From contig JAJYMB010000093.1 in the NCBI GenBank assembly GCA_021787365.1, forward strand, positions 1 to 64,000: 64,000 bases of DNA. Reading direction: 5' to 3'. Under the pieces are notes generated by a model that was not told the DNA's origin, searched no databases, and saw only the letters and a list, made by a program, of their open reading frames with translations. Origin of the DNA: Actinomycetes bacterium (lineage in GTDB: Bacteria > Actinomycetota > Acidimicrobiia > Acidimicrobiales > Palsa-688). Both the position numbers and the translations under genes were made by a program. Every line of letters begins with the position of its first letter. Position 1 is the stretch's first letter. Positions 44,290-52,070 of this stretch are shown here, piece by piece.

Positions 44290-45240
44290 ATGGAATTGGT
44301 GCGGTTCCGAGGGCCTGACGGGCCTAGGGTCGGGGTCTCGGCCGGCGGGCGGGTGACCGAGCTCGCCGGCGCCAAGTCCATGAGCGAGCTGCTGGCGATG
44401 CCGCTCTCGGAGCTGCGAGCCCTCCTCGACGACGCGGCCGGCGCCTCCGGGGACGGCCGTCCCGCTAGCCAGGTGGAGCTGCTCGCGCCGGTAGACGGGC
44501 GCACCGAGGTATGGGCGAGCGGGGTCACCTACGAGGTCTCCCGAGAGGCCCGGATGGAAGAGAGCCGCCACGCCGCTACGGTCTACGAACGGGTCTATGA
44601 CGCCGAGCGGCCCGAGCTCTTTTTCAAGGCGGCCGCCTGGCGGGTGGCCGGCGACGGGGACCCGATCGCCATCAGGGAGGACTCCAACCTCGACGTCCCC
44701 GAGCCCGAGGTAGCCATCGTGCTCAACCGTTTCGGGGAGGTAGTGGGCTACACGGCCTGCAACGACGTGTCATCGCGCTCGATCGAAGGGGACAACCCCC
44801 TCTACCTCCCGCAGGCCAAGATCTACCTCGGTTCCTGCGCCCTGGGGCCTGTCGTACGGCCGGCCTGGGAGGTGGCCGACCCTTACGACCTCGAGATCGA
44901 GCTGGTGATCGAAAGGGACGGCAAGACGGCGTGGGAAGGGGCAACGAACACGGCCAAGCTGCACCGGCGTTACGAGGAGCTGGCCAGCTACCTGTTCCGG
45001 GCGGACCGCTACCCCGAGGGGGCGGTCCTGTCCACCGGCACCTGCTTGGTGCCCGAGGCACCCTTCGGACTTGCCCCCGGGGACGTCGTGCGGGTAAAGG
45101 TGGCTGGCATCGGCACGCTCAGCAACCCCGTGGTGCGCGGCTTGGCGGCCCTGGAGGCGCAGGCCTCTCCGGAGCTGCGGCGAGCACTCGCGCCTGACGG
45201 CAAGGTGCTCGCGGGTGACGACAGGGGAGCCACGCCGTGA
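44290..45240 (+). CDS. FAH-family 2-keto-3-deoxy-pentonate dehydratase
   Basis: 316 residues of the fumarylacetoacetase fold. WASGVTYEVSREARMEES resembles 2-keto-3-deoxy-D-arabinonate or L-rhamnonate-type dehydratases and hydrolases. Metal ligands appear in VPEPEVAIVLN, and the loop ACNDVSSRSIEGDNPLYLPQ is characteristic. In the Weimberg route it turns 2-keto-3-deoxy-xylonate or -arabinonate into 2-oxoglutarate semialdehyde. That role is supported by the two following genes, which are the next and previous steps. Its stop overlaps the GTG of the aldehyde dehydrogenase (GTGA). Confidence 0.85.
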   Translation: MELVRFRGPDGPRVGVSAGGRVTELAGAKSMSELLAMPLSELRALLDDAAGASGDGRPASQVELLAPVDGRTEVWASGVTYEVSREARMEESRHAATVYERVYDAERPELFFKAAAWRVAGDGDPIAIREDSNLDVPEPEVAIVLNRFGEVVGYTACNDVSSRSIEGDNPLYLPQAKIYLGSCALGPVVRPAWEVADPYDLEIELVIERDGKTAWEGATNTAKLHRRYEELASYLFRADRYPEGAVLSTGTCLVPEAPFGLAPGDVVRVKVAGIGTLSNPVVRGLAALEAQASPELRRALAPDGKVLAGDDRGATP

Positions 45241-46802
45241 TCTCCAGCCTGGACGCCCGGACCGGCTCGGTTGTAGCCACGGTGGCCGAGGAGACGAGCG
45301 AGGACGAACTCGACGCGCTCTGCCGGAGCGCGGCCGAGGCGGCGCCCGAGCTCGAGGCGCTCGGCCGGCGCCGGCGGGCGACGATGCTCTCGGGGATGGC
45401 CGCCACCTTGGAGGCGCGCCGCGCCGAGGTGGTGCAGGCGGCCGACCGAGAGACCGCCCTCGGAGAGGCGCGGCTCAACGGCGAGCTGACCCGGACCTGC
45501 TTCCAGCTCCGCTTCATGGCCGACGTCATAACCGACGGCGCCTACCTGGAGGCCACCATCGACCACGCCGGCGACACCCCGATGGGGCCGCGGCCCGACC
45601 TGCGCCGGATGCTGCGCCCGCTCGGCCCGGTGGCGGTCTTCGGGGCGAGCAACTTCCCGCTCGCATTTTCCGTGCCCGGCGGCGACACCGCCTCGGCGCT
45701 GGCCGCCGGTTGCCCTGTCCTGGTGAAGGCCCACCCGGCCCACCCGGCGACATCGCTGCTCTGCGCGAGGACCTTGGCGGAGGGCGCCAAAGCGGCCGGC
45801 GTGGACCTGCCCGTCGTCAGCCTGGTCTTCGGCGACGCCGCCGGGGCCAGGCTGGTCGAGCACCCCGCCGTGAAGGCGGTGGGGTTCACCGGGTCGCTTG
45901 CGGGGGGCCGGTACCTGTTCGACCTGGCAAGCCGGCGCCCCTCGCCCATACCTTTTTACGGGGAACTGGGGGCGCTCAACGCTGTCGTCGTCGCGCCGGC
46001 AGCTGCCAAGAAGCGGGGCCGGGAAATAGCCGACGGGCTGGCGGCGTCGGCCACCCTCGGGGTGGGCCAGTTTTGCACGAAACCCGGGCTCGTACTGGTG
46101 CCGGCGGGGAGCTCCGGCGACTCGCTCCGTGACGCGCTCGCCGGAGCGGTGCGGGCGCTGCCGGCGGGGCACATGCTCACAGAACGCATAGCCAACTCCT
46201 ACGCAACAGGTTCGGCCGCACTTCGAGGGCTCTCAGGCGTACAGGTGTTGGCGGAAGGGGCAACGGCGGGCGCCGGCACGCAGGCGGGCGCCGGCACGCC
46301 GGCCTCCGACGGCGAGGGCGGCGGCTGGTGGGGCGTACCCCTCCTGCTCGAAGCCGATGCCGGCGCCATGGACGGGCCACTGGGCGAGGAGTGCTTCGGG
46401 CCGGTGCTGGTGGTCGTGCGTTACCGCGACGCAGCCCAACTTTCCCAGCTCCTGGAGCGGCTGGCGCCGGCATTGACCGCCACCCTCCACGCGGACCTGC
46501 CTGAGGACGAAGCTCTCGCCCGGACCGTGGTCGACACGACGAGCGAGAAAGTGGGCCGGGTGATCTGGGACGGGTACCCGACGGGAGTAGCCGTGAGCTG
46601 GGCCATGCACCACGGCGGCCCGTACCCGGCCACCACCAACGCCCTCCACACCTCCGTCGGTGCGGCAGCCGTCCGGCGCTGGCTCCGGCCGGTCTGCTAC
46701 CAGAACTTCCCCGAGACCATGCTGCCCCCCGAGTTGCGCGAAGGACCCGGCCCGGAGCACTCCGTGGTGCGCAGGGTCGACGGTGCGCTGGTGGCGCCAT
46801 GA
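45237..46802 (+). CDS. 2-oxoglutarate semialdehyde dehydrogenase (NADP-type ALDH)
   Basis: 521 residues, GTG start. This is an aldehyde dehydrogenase of the KGSADH subgroup. It shows FGASNFPLAFSVPGGDTASA for cofactor binding, FTGSLAGGR, the general-base Glu in YGELGALNAVVV and the nucleophile Cys in GQFCTKPGLV. It oxidises 2-oxoglutarate semialdehyde to 2-oxoglutarate, the last step of the oxidative pentose path. A short Gly/Ala repeat (GAGTQAGAGTPA) lies on a surface loop. It is coupled by 4-bp overlaps at both ends. Confidence 0.9.
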   Translation: MISSLDARTGSVVATVAEETSEDELDALCRSAAEAAPELEALGRRRRATMLSGMAATLEARRAEVVQAADRETALGEARLNGELTRTCFQLRFMADVITDGAYLEATIDHAGDTPMGPRPDLRRMLRPLGPVAVFGASNFPLAFSVPGGDTASALAAGCPVLVKAHPAHPATSLLCARTLAEGAKAAGVDLPVVSLVFGDAAGARLVEHPAVKAVGFTGSLAGGRYLFDLASRRPSPIPFYGELGALNAVVVAPAAAKKRGREIADGLAASATLGVGQFCTKPGLVLVPAGSSGDSLRDALAGAVRALPAGHMLTERIANSYATGSAALRGLSGVQVLAEGATAGAGTQAGAGTPASDGEGGGWWGVPLLLEADAGAMDGPLGEECFGPVLVVVRYRDAAQLSQLLERLAPALTATLHADLPEDEALARTVVDTTSEKVGRVIWDGYPTGVAVSWAMHHGGPYPATTNALHTSVGAAAVRRWLRPVCYQNFPETMLPPELREGPGPEHSVVRRVDGALVAP

Positions 46803-48535
46803 CGACGGCAAAGAACACCGAGCGCCGCAGCCAGGCCTGGTTCGGCGCCGAGGGCCGGGCGGGGATGATCTACCGTTCGTGGCTCCGCAACGAGGGGTTC
46901 GGCCCCAAGGTCTTCGACGGCCGCCCGGTCATCGGGATCGCCACCACATGGTCGGAGCTCGCACCCTGCAATGCCCACCTCCACCGCGTGGCGGAGGCGG
47001 TGAAGCGGGGGGTGTGGCAAGCCGGCGGGTTCCCCTTGGAGTTCCCCGCGCTCGCCACCGGGGAGACCCAGATGCGCCCGACGGCGATGCTCTACCGCAA
47101 CCTGTTGGCGATGGAGGCCGAGGAGCTGGTGCGCGCCAACCCCCTCGACGGGGTGGTGCTGCTGTCGGGGTGCGACAAGACGACGCCCGGGCTCCTCATG
47201 GCCGCGGCGAGCGTGGACCTGCCGGCCGTAATGGTGACCGGCGGCCCCATGCTCAACGGCAAGTACCAGGGCCGGGACGTCGGCTCGGGCACGGACGTCT
47301 GGCGCTTCGAAGCAGACCTGAAGGCCGGGCGGATGACCCAGGAGCAGATCTACGTGGCCGAAGGGTGCATGGCGCGCTCCAACGGCCACTGCATGACCAT
47401 GGGCACGGCATCGACCATGGCGTGCATGGCCGAGGCGCTCGGCATGCAGCTGCCTGGTTCGGCTACTTGGCCGGCGGTCGACGCCCGCCGCTACGAGGTG
47501 GCCCAGGAGGCAGGGTTCAGGGCGGTCGGCCTGGTCGAGGAGGGCCTGCGGCCGAGCCAGGTGATGCGCCGGGGTGCGTTCGAAAACGCCATCAGGGCCA
47601 ACGCGGCGATCGGCGGTTCGACCAATGCCATCGTCCACCTTTTGGCCATCGCCGGGCGCCTCGGGGTGGAGCTCTCGATCGACGACTTCGACCGCCTGGC
47701 CCGTCCCGTGCCGACGCTCGTCGACCTCATGCCCTCTGGCAAGCACCTGATGGAGGACTTCTGCTACGCCGGCGGTCTCCCGGCCGTCCTCGCCGAGCTG
47801 GCCGGCGCAGGGTTGCTCGATGCCTCCCAGATGACCGTGACTGGCAAGACGATCGGGGAAAACGTGGCCGGGGCGCCCTGCTGGGACCGACGGGTCATAC
47901 GGGCCTTCGACGAGCCCTTCCTGCCGCCGGGGTCGGGCACGGCGGTGCTCCACGGCAACCTGTGCCCGGGCGGGGCCGTCATCAAGCAGTCGGCGGCGTC
48001 CCCCGAGCTCATGAAGCACCGGGGCCGGGCACTCGTCTTCGACTCGCCCGAGGAGTACCACGGCACCTGTGACCACGAGGACTTCGACGTCACCCCCGAC
48101 GACGTGATCGTGCTCCGTTACGCCGGGCCTAAGGGTTACCCGGGGATGCCCGAGGTAGCCAACGTGGCCCTCCCGGCCAAGATCTTGCGGGCCGGCGTCA
48201 CCGACATGGTGCGGATCTGCGACGGGCGGATGAGCGGTACGGGTTTCGGCACGGTCGTCCTCCACGTGGCGCCGGAGGCCGCCGCCGGCGGGCCCATAGC
48301 GCTCGTGCAGACCGGCGACATGATCGAGCTCGACGTGGCGGCGCGCACCCTCCGCCTCGACGTGCCCGAGGCCGAGCTCGAGCGACGGCGGGCCGCGTGG
48401 CGGCCGCCGGCCCCTAAAGCCACTTCTGGCTACACGTGGCTCTACGGCGAACACGTGATGCAGGCCGACTCCGGCGCTGACTTCGACTTCCTCCAGGGAC
48501 AACGGGGCCACGAGGTGCCCAGGGACTCCCACTGA
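46799..48535 (+). CDS. IlvD/Edd-family sugar-acid (xylonate/arabinonate) dehydratase
   Basis: 578 residues. The Fe-S and Mg sites are visible: TWSELAPCNAHL, SGCDKTTPGLLMAA, EGCMARSNGHCMTMGTA and the C-terminal GRMSGTGFGTVVLHVAPEAA. The N-terminal RSQAWFGAEGRAGMIYRSWL segment is typical of pentonate dehydratases rather than dihydroxyacid dehydratase proper. It converts a pentonate to 2-keto-3-deoxypentonate, feeding the FAH-family enzyme. It is the last gene of the coupled three-gene operon. A pentose dehydrogenase and lactonase are not in the window. Confidence 0.88.
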   Translation: MTTAKNTERRSQAWFGAEGRAGMIYRSWLRNEGFGPKVFDGRPVIGIATTWSELAPCNAHLHRVAEAVKRGVWQAGGFPLEFPALATGETQMRPTAMLYRNLLAMEAEELVRANPLDGVVLLSGCDKTTPGLLMAAASVDLPAVMVTGGPMLNGKYQGRDVGSGTDVWRFEADLKAGRMTQEQIYVAEGCMARSNGHCMTMGTASTMACMAEALGMQLPGSATWPAVDARRYEVAQEAGFRAVGLVEEGLRPSQVMRRGAFENAIRANAAIGGSTNAIVHLLAIAGRLGVELSIDDFDRLARPVPTLVDLMPSGKHLMEDFCYAGGLPAVLAELAGAGLLDASQMTVTGKTIGENVAGAPCWDRRVIRAFDEPFLPPGSGTAVLHGNLCPGGAVIKQSAASPELMKHRGRALVFDSPEEYHGTCDHEDFDVTPDDVIVLRYAGPKGYPGMPEVANVALPAKILRAGVTDMVRICDGRMSGTGFGTVVLHVAPEAAAGGPIALVQTGDMIELDVAARTLRLDVPEAELERRRAAWRPPAPKATSGYTWLYGEHVMQADSGADFDFLQGQRGHEVPRDSH

Positions 48536-48545
48536 CGACGGGTCC

Positions 48546-48622
48546 CGCTAGCCCACCGCTAGCCCCCCGTTAGCCCCCCGTTAGCCCCCCGTTAGCCCGA
48601 CGCTAGCCCCCCGTTAGCCCGA
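48546..48622. repeat. Seven 11-bp tandem repeats
   Basis: Seven consecutive copies of CGYTAGCCCNN occupy 48546-48622 without interruption, just after the dehydratase stop and about 100 bp before the TPP riboswitch. Each unit is close to one turn of DNA, so all copies face the same side of the helix. Possible roles are a protein-binding array, a bent or strand-switching spacer, or plain slippage. The C-rich strand carries repeated CCCCC tracts. Confidence 0.9.
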
Positions 48623-48720
48623 CGCGATCCCTCTCGACAGCACTACGGCCGAGGGGCTGGGCCCCGGCAAGAGGAGACGAGCCGGTGTGACGCTATGCTG
48701 GGGGACTAGAAAAATCCACA

Positions 48721-48812
48721 GATGACAGGGGAGCGCTCCGGCGCTGAGAGTGCGGCCCTCGGCTGCAGACCCTTGGCACCTGATCTGGGTCATACCAGCG
48801 AAGGGAGTCACA
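48721..48812 (+). promoter_or_regulatory. TPP riboswitch (THI element)
   Basis: All conserved parts of a thiamine-pyrophosphate aptamer are present: CTGAGAGTGCGG (from 48744), ACCTGATCTGG (48778-48788), TACCAGCG and the closing AAGGGAG. Short P1 pairing is possible between TGAC (48723-48726) and GTCA (48807-48810). AAGGGAG (48801-48807) is also the ribosome-binding site of ykoE, whose ATG follows 6 nt later. TPP binding should therefore hide the ribosome-binding site directly, reducing translation of the importer when thiamine is plentiful. Confidence 0.93.
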
Positions 48813-48813
48813 C

Positions 48814-49422
48814 ATGGAAGCTACAGGCATGGTCCACCGGCGTGTTCGCTCCCGCCGGCGGTGGCGAACTGTCGACATCGTCGTCGCATCTGTCGTGGCA
48901 GTCGCTGGCGGGGTCGTGTTCTGGGGCTGGGACCAGCTATGGGCCGCTACCGGAGCAGCGTTTTCCGCTTTCCCGCCGGCTCAAGCCGTGATGTACGGCG
49001 TATGGCTGGCGCCAGGAGTCGTAGGAGCGCTGATCCTGCGCAAGCCTGGCGCAGCCGTCTATACGGAACTGGTCGCGTCCGTCGTCGAGGCCCTCCTCGG
49101 TAACCAATGGGGGCTCTCGGTCGTCGCCTACGGGTTGGCTCAGGGCGTCGCTCCCGAGATCGTGTTTGCCGCTTTTGTGTACCGGTGGTGGCGCCTGCCC
49201 GTCCCGGCCCTGGCGGGTGCTGCCGCCGGGTTGGCGGCTGCCTCGCTCGACCTCGTCTACTACTACGGGGCTTGGCGGGCCGACTGGAAGCTCACCTACG
49301 TGCTGATCGTTATGGCCAGTTCCCTGGTCATCGCCGGCGTCGGTGGTTCCGCGCTGGTGAAGGCGTTGGCGCGGACGGGGGCGCTCCAGCCCTTTGCCTC
49401 CGGGCGAAGCGCGAGCGTCTAG
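48814..49422 (+). CDS. ykoE: YkoE, S component of the thiamine-precursor ECF transporter
   Basis: 202 residues with about five hydrophobic helices. It has the YkoE pattern: DIVVASVVAVAGGVVFWGWD, EALLGNQWGLSVVAYGLAQG and FAAFVYRWWRLPV. It binds hydroxymethylpyrimidine (or thiamine) at the membrane and hands it to the energising module encoded by ykoD and ykoC. The TPP riboswitch immediately upstream confirms the vitamin B1 link. Confidence 0.93.
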   Translation: MEATGMVHRRVRSRRRWRTVDIVVASVVAVAGGVVFWGWDQLWAATGAAFSAFPPAQAVMYGVWLAPGVVGALILRKPGAAVYTELVASVVEALLGNQWGLSVVAYGLAQGVAPEIVFAAFVYRWWRLPVPALAGAAAGLAAASLDLVYYYGAWRADWKLTYVLIVMASSLVIAGVGGSALVKALARTGALQPFASGRSASV

Positions 49423-49462
49423 TGCGCGGCCGCCCAGCCCCAAGGGCGGGGGCGGGGCTCGC

Positions 49463-50974
49463 ATGAGAGAGCACCCGGTGATCGAAGCCCGGGGCTGGGG
49501 TTGGCGCCACGCCGGCCGCCGGCACTGGGCCGTGCGCGGCCTCGACCTAGTGGTCAACGCCGGCGAGCGGGTGTTGCTGCTCGGGCCGTCGGGGGCGGGC
49601 AAGAGCACACTGCTGGCCGCGCTCGCCGGGCTCCTGCGTGCTCCCGAAAGCGGCGACGAGGAGGGCCGCCTTTTGGTGGGCGGCGTCCCCGCCGCCGAGG
49701 CTCCTGGTCACGCCGGCCTCGTCTTCCAGGACCCTTCGTCGGCGCTCGTCATGGGCCGCGTCGGAGACGAAGTGGCGTTCGGGTTGGAAAACCGGGCCGT
49801 GCCGGCCGCCGAGATCTGGCCCCGCGTCGGGCGCGCCCTCGCCGCTGTCGGCCTGAGCTACCCGCTAACGCGCTCCACGGAGCAGCTCTCGGGCGGCGAA
49901 CAGCAGCGTCTCGCCATCGCCGACGTGGTCGCGGCCGCACCGCGCCTCTGGCTGCTCGACGAACCCACCGCCAACCTCGACCCCCCCGGCACCGCTCTGG
50001 TGCGCGAGACCCTGCGTGCGGTTTTGGGTAGGCGAGACAACACGTTGGTCCTGGTCGAGCACAAGGTCGAGCCCGCTCTCGAACTGGTCGAACGCGTGGT
50101 CGTCCTAGGGGCCGAGGGGGCGCTCGTGGCCGACGGCAGCCCCGCCGAAGTCTTCTCGTCCCACGCGCCGGCGCTGCGAGCCGCGGGCGTCTGGGCCCCG
50201 GGGCCAGCACCGGAGCGCCTCTCACCTCCTCGCACGGGCGGCGACCCTGTCATCCGAGCCGAGGGCGTGAGCGTCCGCTACCCGGGGACCGAGTTCCCGG
50301 CCGTCGAAAGCGCCGACCTGGCGGCCTACTCGGGACAGGTACTGGCCTTGACGGGGCCCAACGGTTCGGGCAAGTCGAGCCTCGCCTTGGTGCTGGCGTC
50401 GCTCCTAGCCCCCTCGGCGGGGTCCGTGCGCTTCCTGTCCGGCGGCCCGCCGGGCCCGTACACCAAATGGCGGGCCCGAGAACTGGTCCGATGGGTGGGC
50501 ACCGTCTTCCAGGAACCAGAGCACCAGTTCGTGGCCTCGACCGTGGAGGACGAACTGCTAGTCGGGCCGCGGCGTGCTGGGGCGTCCTCCGCGGCTGCCC
50601 GCCGGCGTGTGACCGAGTTGATGGAGCGCCTCCGCCTCACAGCCTTGGCCCGGGCCAACCCCTTCACCCTTTCGGGAGGGGAAAAAAGACGCCTTTCGGT
50701 GGCCACCGCCCTGGCGACAGAGCCCGCTCTGCTCGTGCTCGACGAACCGACCTTCGGCCAAGACGCCTCCACATGGGACGAGCTGGTCGCCCTCCTGGCC
50801 GAGCAGCGCGACGCCGGCCGGGCGGTCATCTGTGTCACGCATGACGAGCAGCTGGTGGGTGCCCTGGCCGACCGCGAGGCCCGGATGCACGCCGGCCGCC
50901 TGACAGAGCTAGCGGGGACGCGGGCAAACCGGTCCCTGGCTGAGCGGCCCAGTGGCGCGGCGGCCCTCGGGTGA
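49463..50974 (+). CDS. ykoD: YkoD, tandem-domain ECF ATPase
   Basis: 503 residues with two complete ABC units. Walker A sequences are GPSGAGKST and GPNGSGKSS. Signatures are LSGGEQQRLAIA and LSGGEKRRLSVA. Walker B segments are LLDEPTANLDPPG and VLDEPTFGQDAST. It powers the YkoE-YkoC importer by ATP hydrolysis. The start is set at ATG 49463, 40 bp after ykoE; the open frame upstream overlaps ykoE and lacks the domain. The fused A1-A2 form is standard for YkoD. Confidence 0.93.
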   Translation: MREHPVIEARGWGWRHAGRRHWAVRGLDLVVNAGERVLLLGPSGAGKSTLLAALAGLLRAPESGDEEGRLLVGGVPAAEAPGHAGLVFQDPSSALVMGRVGDEVAFGLENRAVPAAEIWPRVGRALAAVGLSYPLTRSTEQLSGGEQQRLAIADVVAAAPRLWLLDEPTANLDPPGTALVRETLRAVLGRRDNTLVLVEHKVEPALELVERVVVLGAEGALVADGSPAEVFSSHAPALRAAGVWAPGPAPERLSPPRTGGDPVIRAEGVSVRYPGTEFPAVESADLAAYSGQVLALTGPNGSGKSSLALVLASLLAPSAGSVRFLSGGPPGPYTKWRARELVRWVGTVFQEPEHQFVASTVEDELLVGPRRAGASSAAARRRVTELMERLRLTALARANPFTLSGGEKRRLSVATALATEPALLVLDEPTFGQDASTWDELVALLAEQRDAGRAVICVTHDEQLVGALADREARMHAGRLTELAGTRANRSLAERPSGAAALG

Positions 50975-51743
50975 GCCGGCGGTGCGGGCGACTTCGACGC
51001 TCTCTGTAACGGCGTCGCTTGCCGGGAGCCGGCTGGGCCGCTTCAATCCCGCAGCCAAATTGGCGGCCGCCGCCTTCGTCATCGCCGGCCTGCTGGCCAG
51101 CGCCAGCCTGGTGAGCGCGTCGGTGGTCCTCGGCTGCGAGCTCCTTGCCCTTCCCGTTGCCGGCGTAGCCGTGCGGCCCTTCCTCGCCCGCACCTGGCCA
51201 CTGCCCCTCGGGGCCGCCGGCGTGGCCGTGGCGAACATCGTAGCTTCGGACGCCAGCCCGACCACGATCGCAGCGATATCGCTCCGGTTGCTCGCCATCG
51301 CCCTGCCAGGGGTGCTTGCCTTCGCATCGACCGAGGCCGTCGACCTCGCCGACTCGCTCGTCCAGCAGCTTCACGTCCCAGCCCGCTTCGCCTACGGCGC
51401 CCTCGCCGGCCTCAGGCTGCTACCCCTGCTCGGCCTCGAGTGGGACCTCATCCGCCGCGCCCGGCGCGCCCGCGGCATCGATGCCGGCGGCTCGCCTTGG
51501 GGGGCCGCTTCCCTCTTTGCGTCCACGGTCTATGCGCTCTTCGTGGCTGCGGTCCGCCGCGCCACCCGCCTAGCCCTGGCGATGGACAGCCGCGGGTTCG
51601 CCTCTCGAGGGCCCCGCACCGCCGCCCGGCGCCAGGTGGTGCAAGCGGCCGACTGGGCACTCGTGGGGTCATCGGCGGCGGTGGTCGCCGGCGCCAATGT
51701 CCTGGCCGTGCTGACCGGCACCTGGCACGCCTTCTTGGGGTGA
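50952..51743 (+). CDS. ykoC: YkoC, transmembrane T component of the ECF transporter
   Basis: Up to 263 residues. It carries CbiQ-family features: RFNPAAKLAAAAFVIAGLL, four to five helices and the ATPase-coupling segment DLIRRARRARGID followed by AMDSRGFASRG. It couples the ATPase to the substrate-binding S component. GTG 50952 overlaps ykoD by 23 bp; a GTG at 50982 is an alternative that still keeps the domain. Last gene of the riboswitch-controlled operon. Confidence 0.9.
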   Translation: MARRPSGEPAVRATSTLSVTASLAGSRLGRFNPAAKLAAAAFVIAGLLASASLVSASVVLGCELLALPVAGVAVRPFLARTWPLPLGAAGVAVANIVASDASPTTIAAISLRLLAIALPGVLAFASTEAVDLADSLVQQLHVPARFAYGALAGLRLLPLLGLEWDLIRRARRARGIDAGGSPWGAASLFASTVYALFVAAVRRATRLALAMDSRGFASRGPRTAARRQVVQAADWALVGSSAAVVAGANVLAVLTGTWHAFLG

Positions 51744-51820
51744 GCCTCCCTTCGGGCGGCGCCCGGCACCCTTCTTGGGCCCACCCATCCCTGGGGTCAT
51801 GCCGGCGCCCGGCTTAAAAA

Positions 51821-51859
51821 CTCACCGATGTGATCTTACGAATGCCACATCGGTGAGTT
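51821..51859. terminator. 13-bp perfect inverted repeat (hairpin 1, dispersed-element copy B)
   Basis: ACTCACCGATGTG (51821-51833) and CACATCGGTGAGT (51847-51859) pair perfectly around a 13-nt loop. There is no T-run on either side, so classic rho-independent termination is doubtful. The core GATGTG...CACATC and the following TGTGCGCG resemble the element at 1633-1678. Confidence 0.6.
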
Positions 51860-51879
51860 CTGTGCGCGAAACAGGGCCA

Positions 51880-51926
51880 TTTTCCTACGGACGTGGCCTC
51901 GGGCCAACCACGTCCACCGGAAAATT
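51880..51926. terminator. 18-bp imperfect inverted repeat (hairpin 2)
   Basis: ATTTTCCTACGGACGTGG (51880-51897) and CCACGTCCACCGGAAAAT (51909-51926) pair over 15 of 18 positions; three central positions differ. The loop is 11 nt. The A/T ends give ATTTT on each strand, so it could terminate both converging operons. Confidence 0.6.
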
Positions 51927-52070
51927 GCACGCGGACGGCGTGCTCGGGACGGTCGGGGGGCCCCAGTGCAGTGAACCGGTTCAGTTGCTCGACAGTCGCA
52001 TTCCGCCCGGGCGGGGGAACCCGAAGGGGCGTGCCAAGCGCCACAGCGGCGCCGGCCTCACCCGTTGGCC

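Larger units (their letters stand above)
51744..52070. other. 327-bp gap between convergent genes, with two strong hairpins
   Basis: No gene is supported between ykoC and glgX. A 99-codon open frame passes through but reads across inverted repeats and matches nothing known to me. The gap contains two large inverted repeats (51821-51859 and 51880-51926), which could serve as a bidirectional terminator or be a palindromic mobile or dispersed element. Confidence 0.65.

Noticed and set aside
46697-48532. A 611-codon minus-strand open frame opposite the dehydratase gene
   Set aside because: It is the antisense shadow expected in GC-rich DNA; the plus strand encodes a complete IlvD/Edd protein with all cofactor motifs.
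46799-48535. Dihydroxyacid dehydratase of branched-chain amino acid synthesis
   Set aside because: The operon partners (FAH dehydratase and 2-oxoglutarate semialdehyde dehydrogenase) and the N-terminal features point to a sugar-acid dehydratase.
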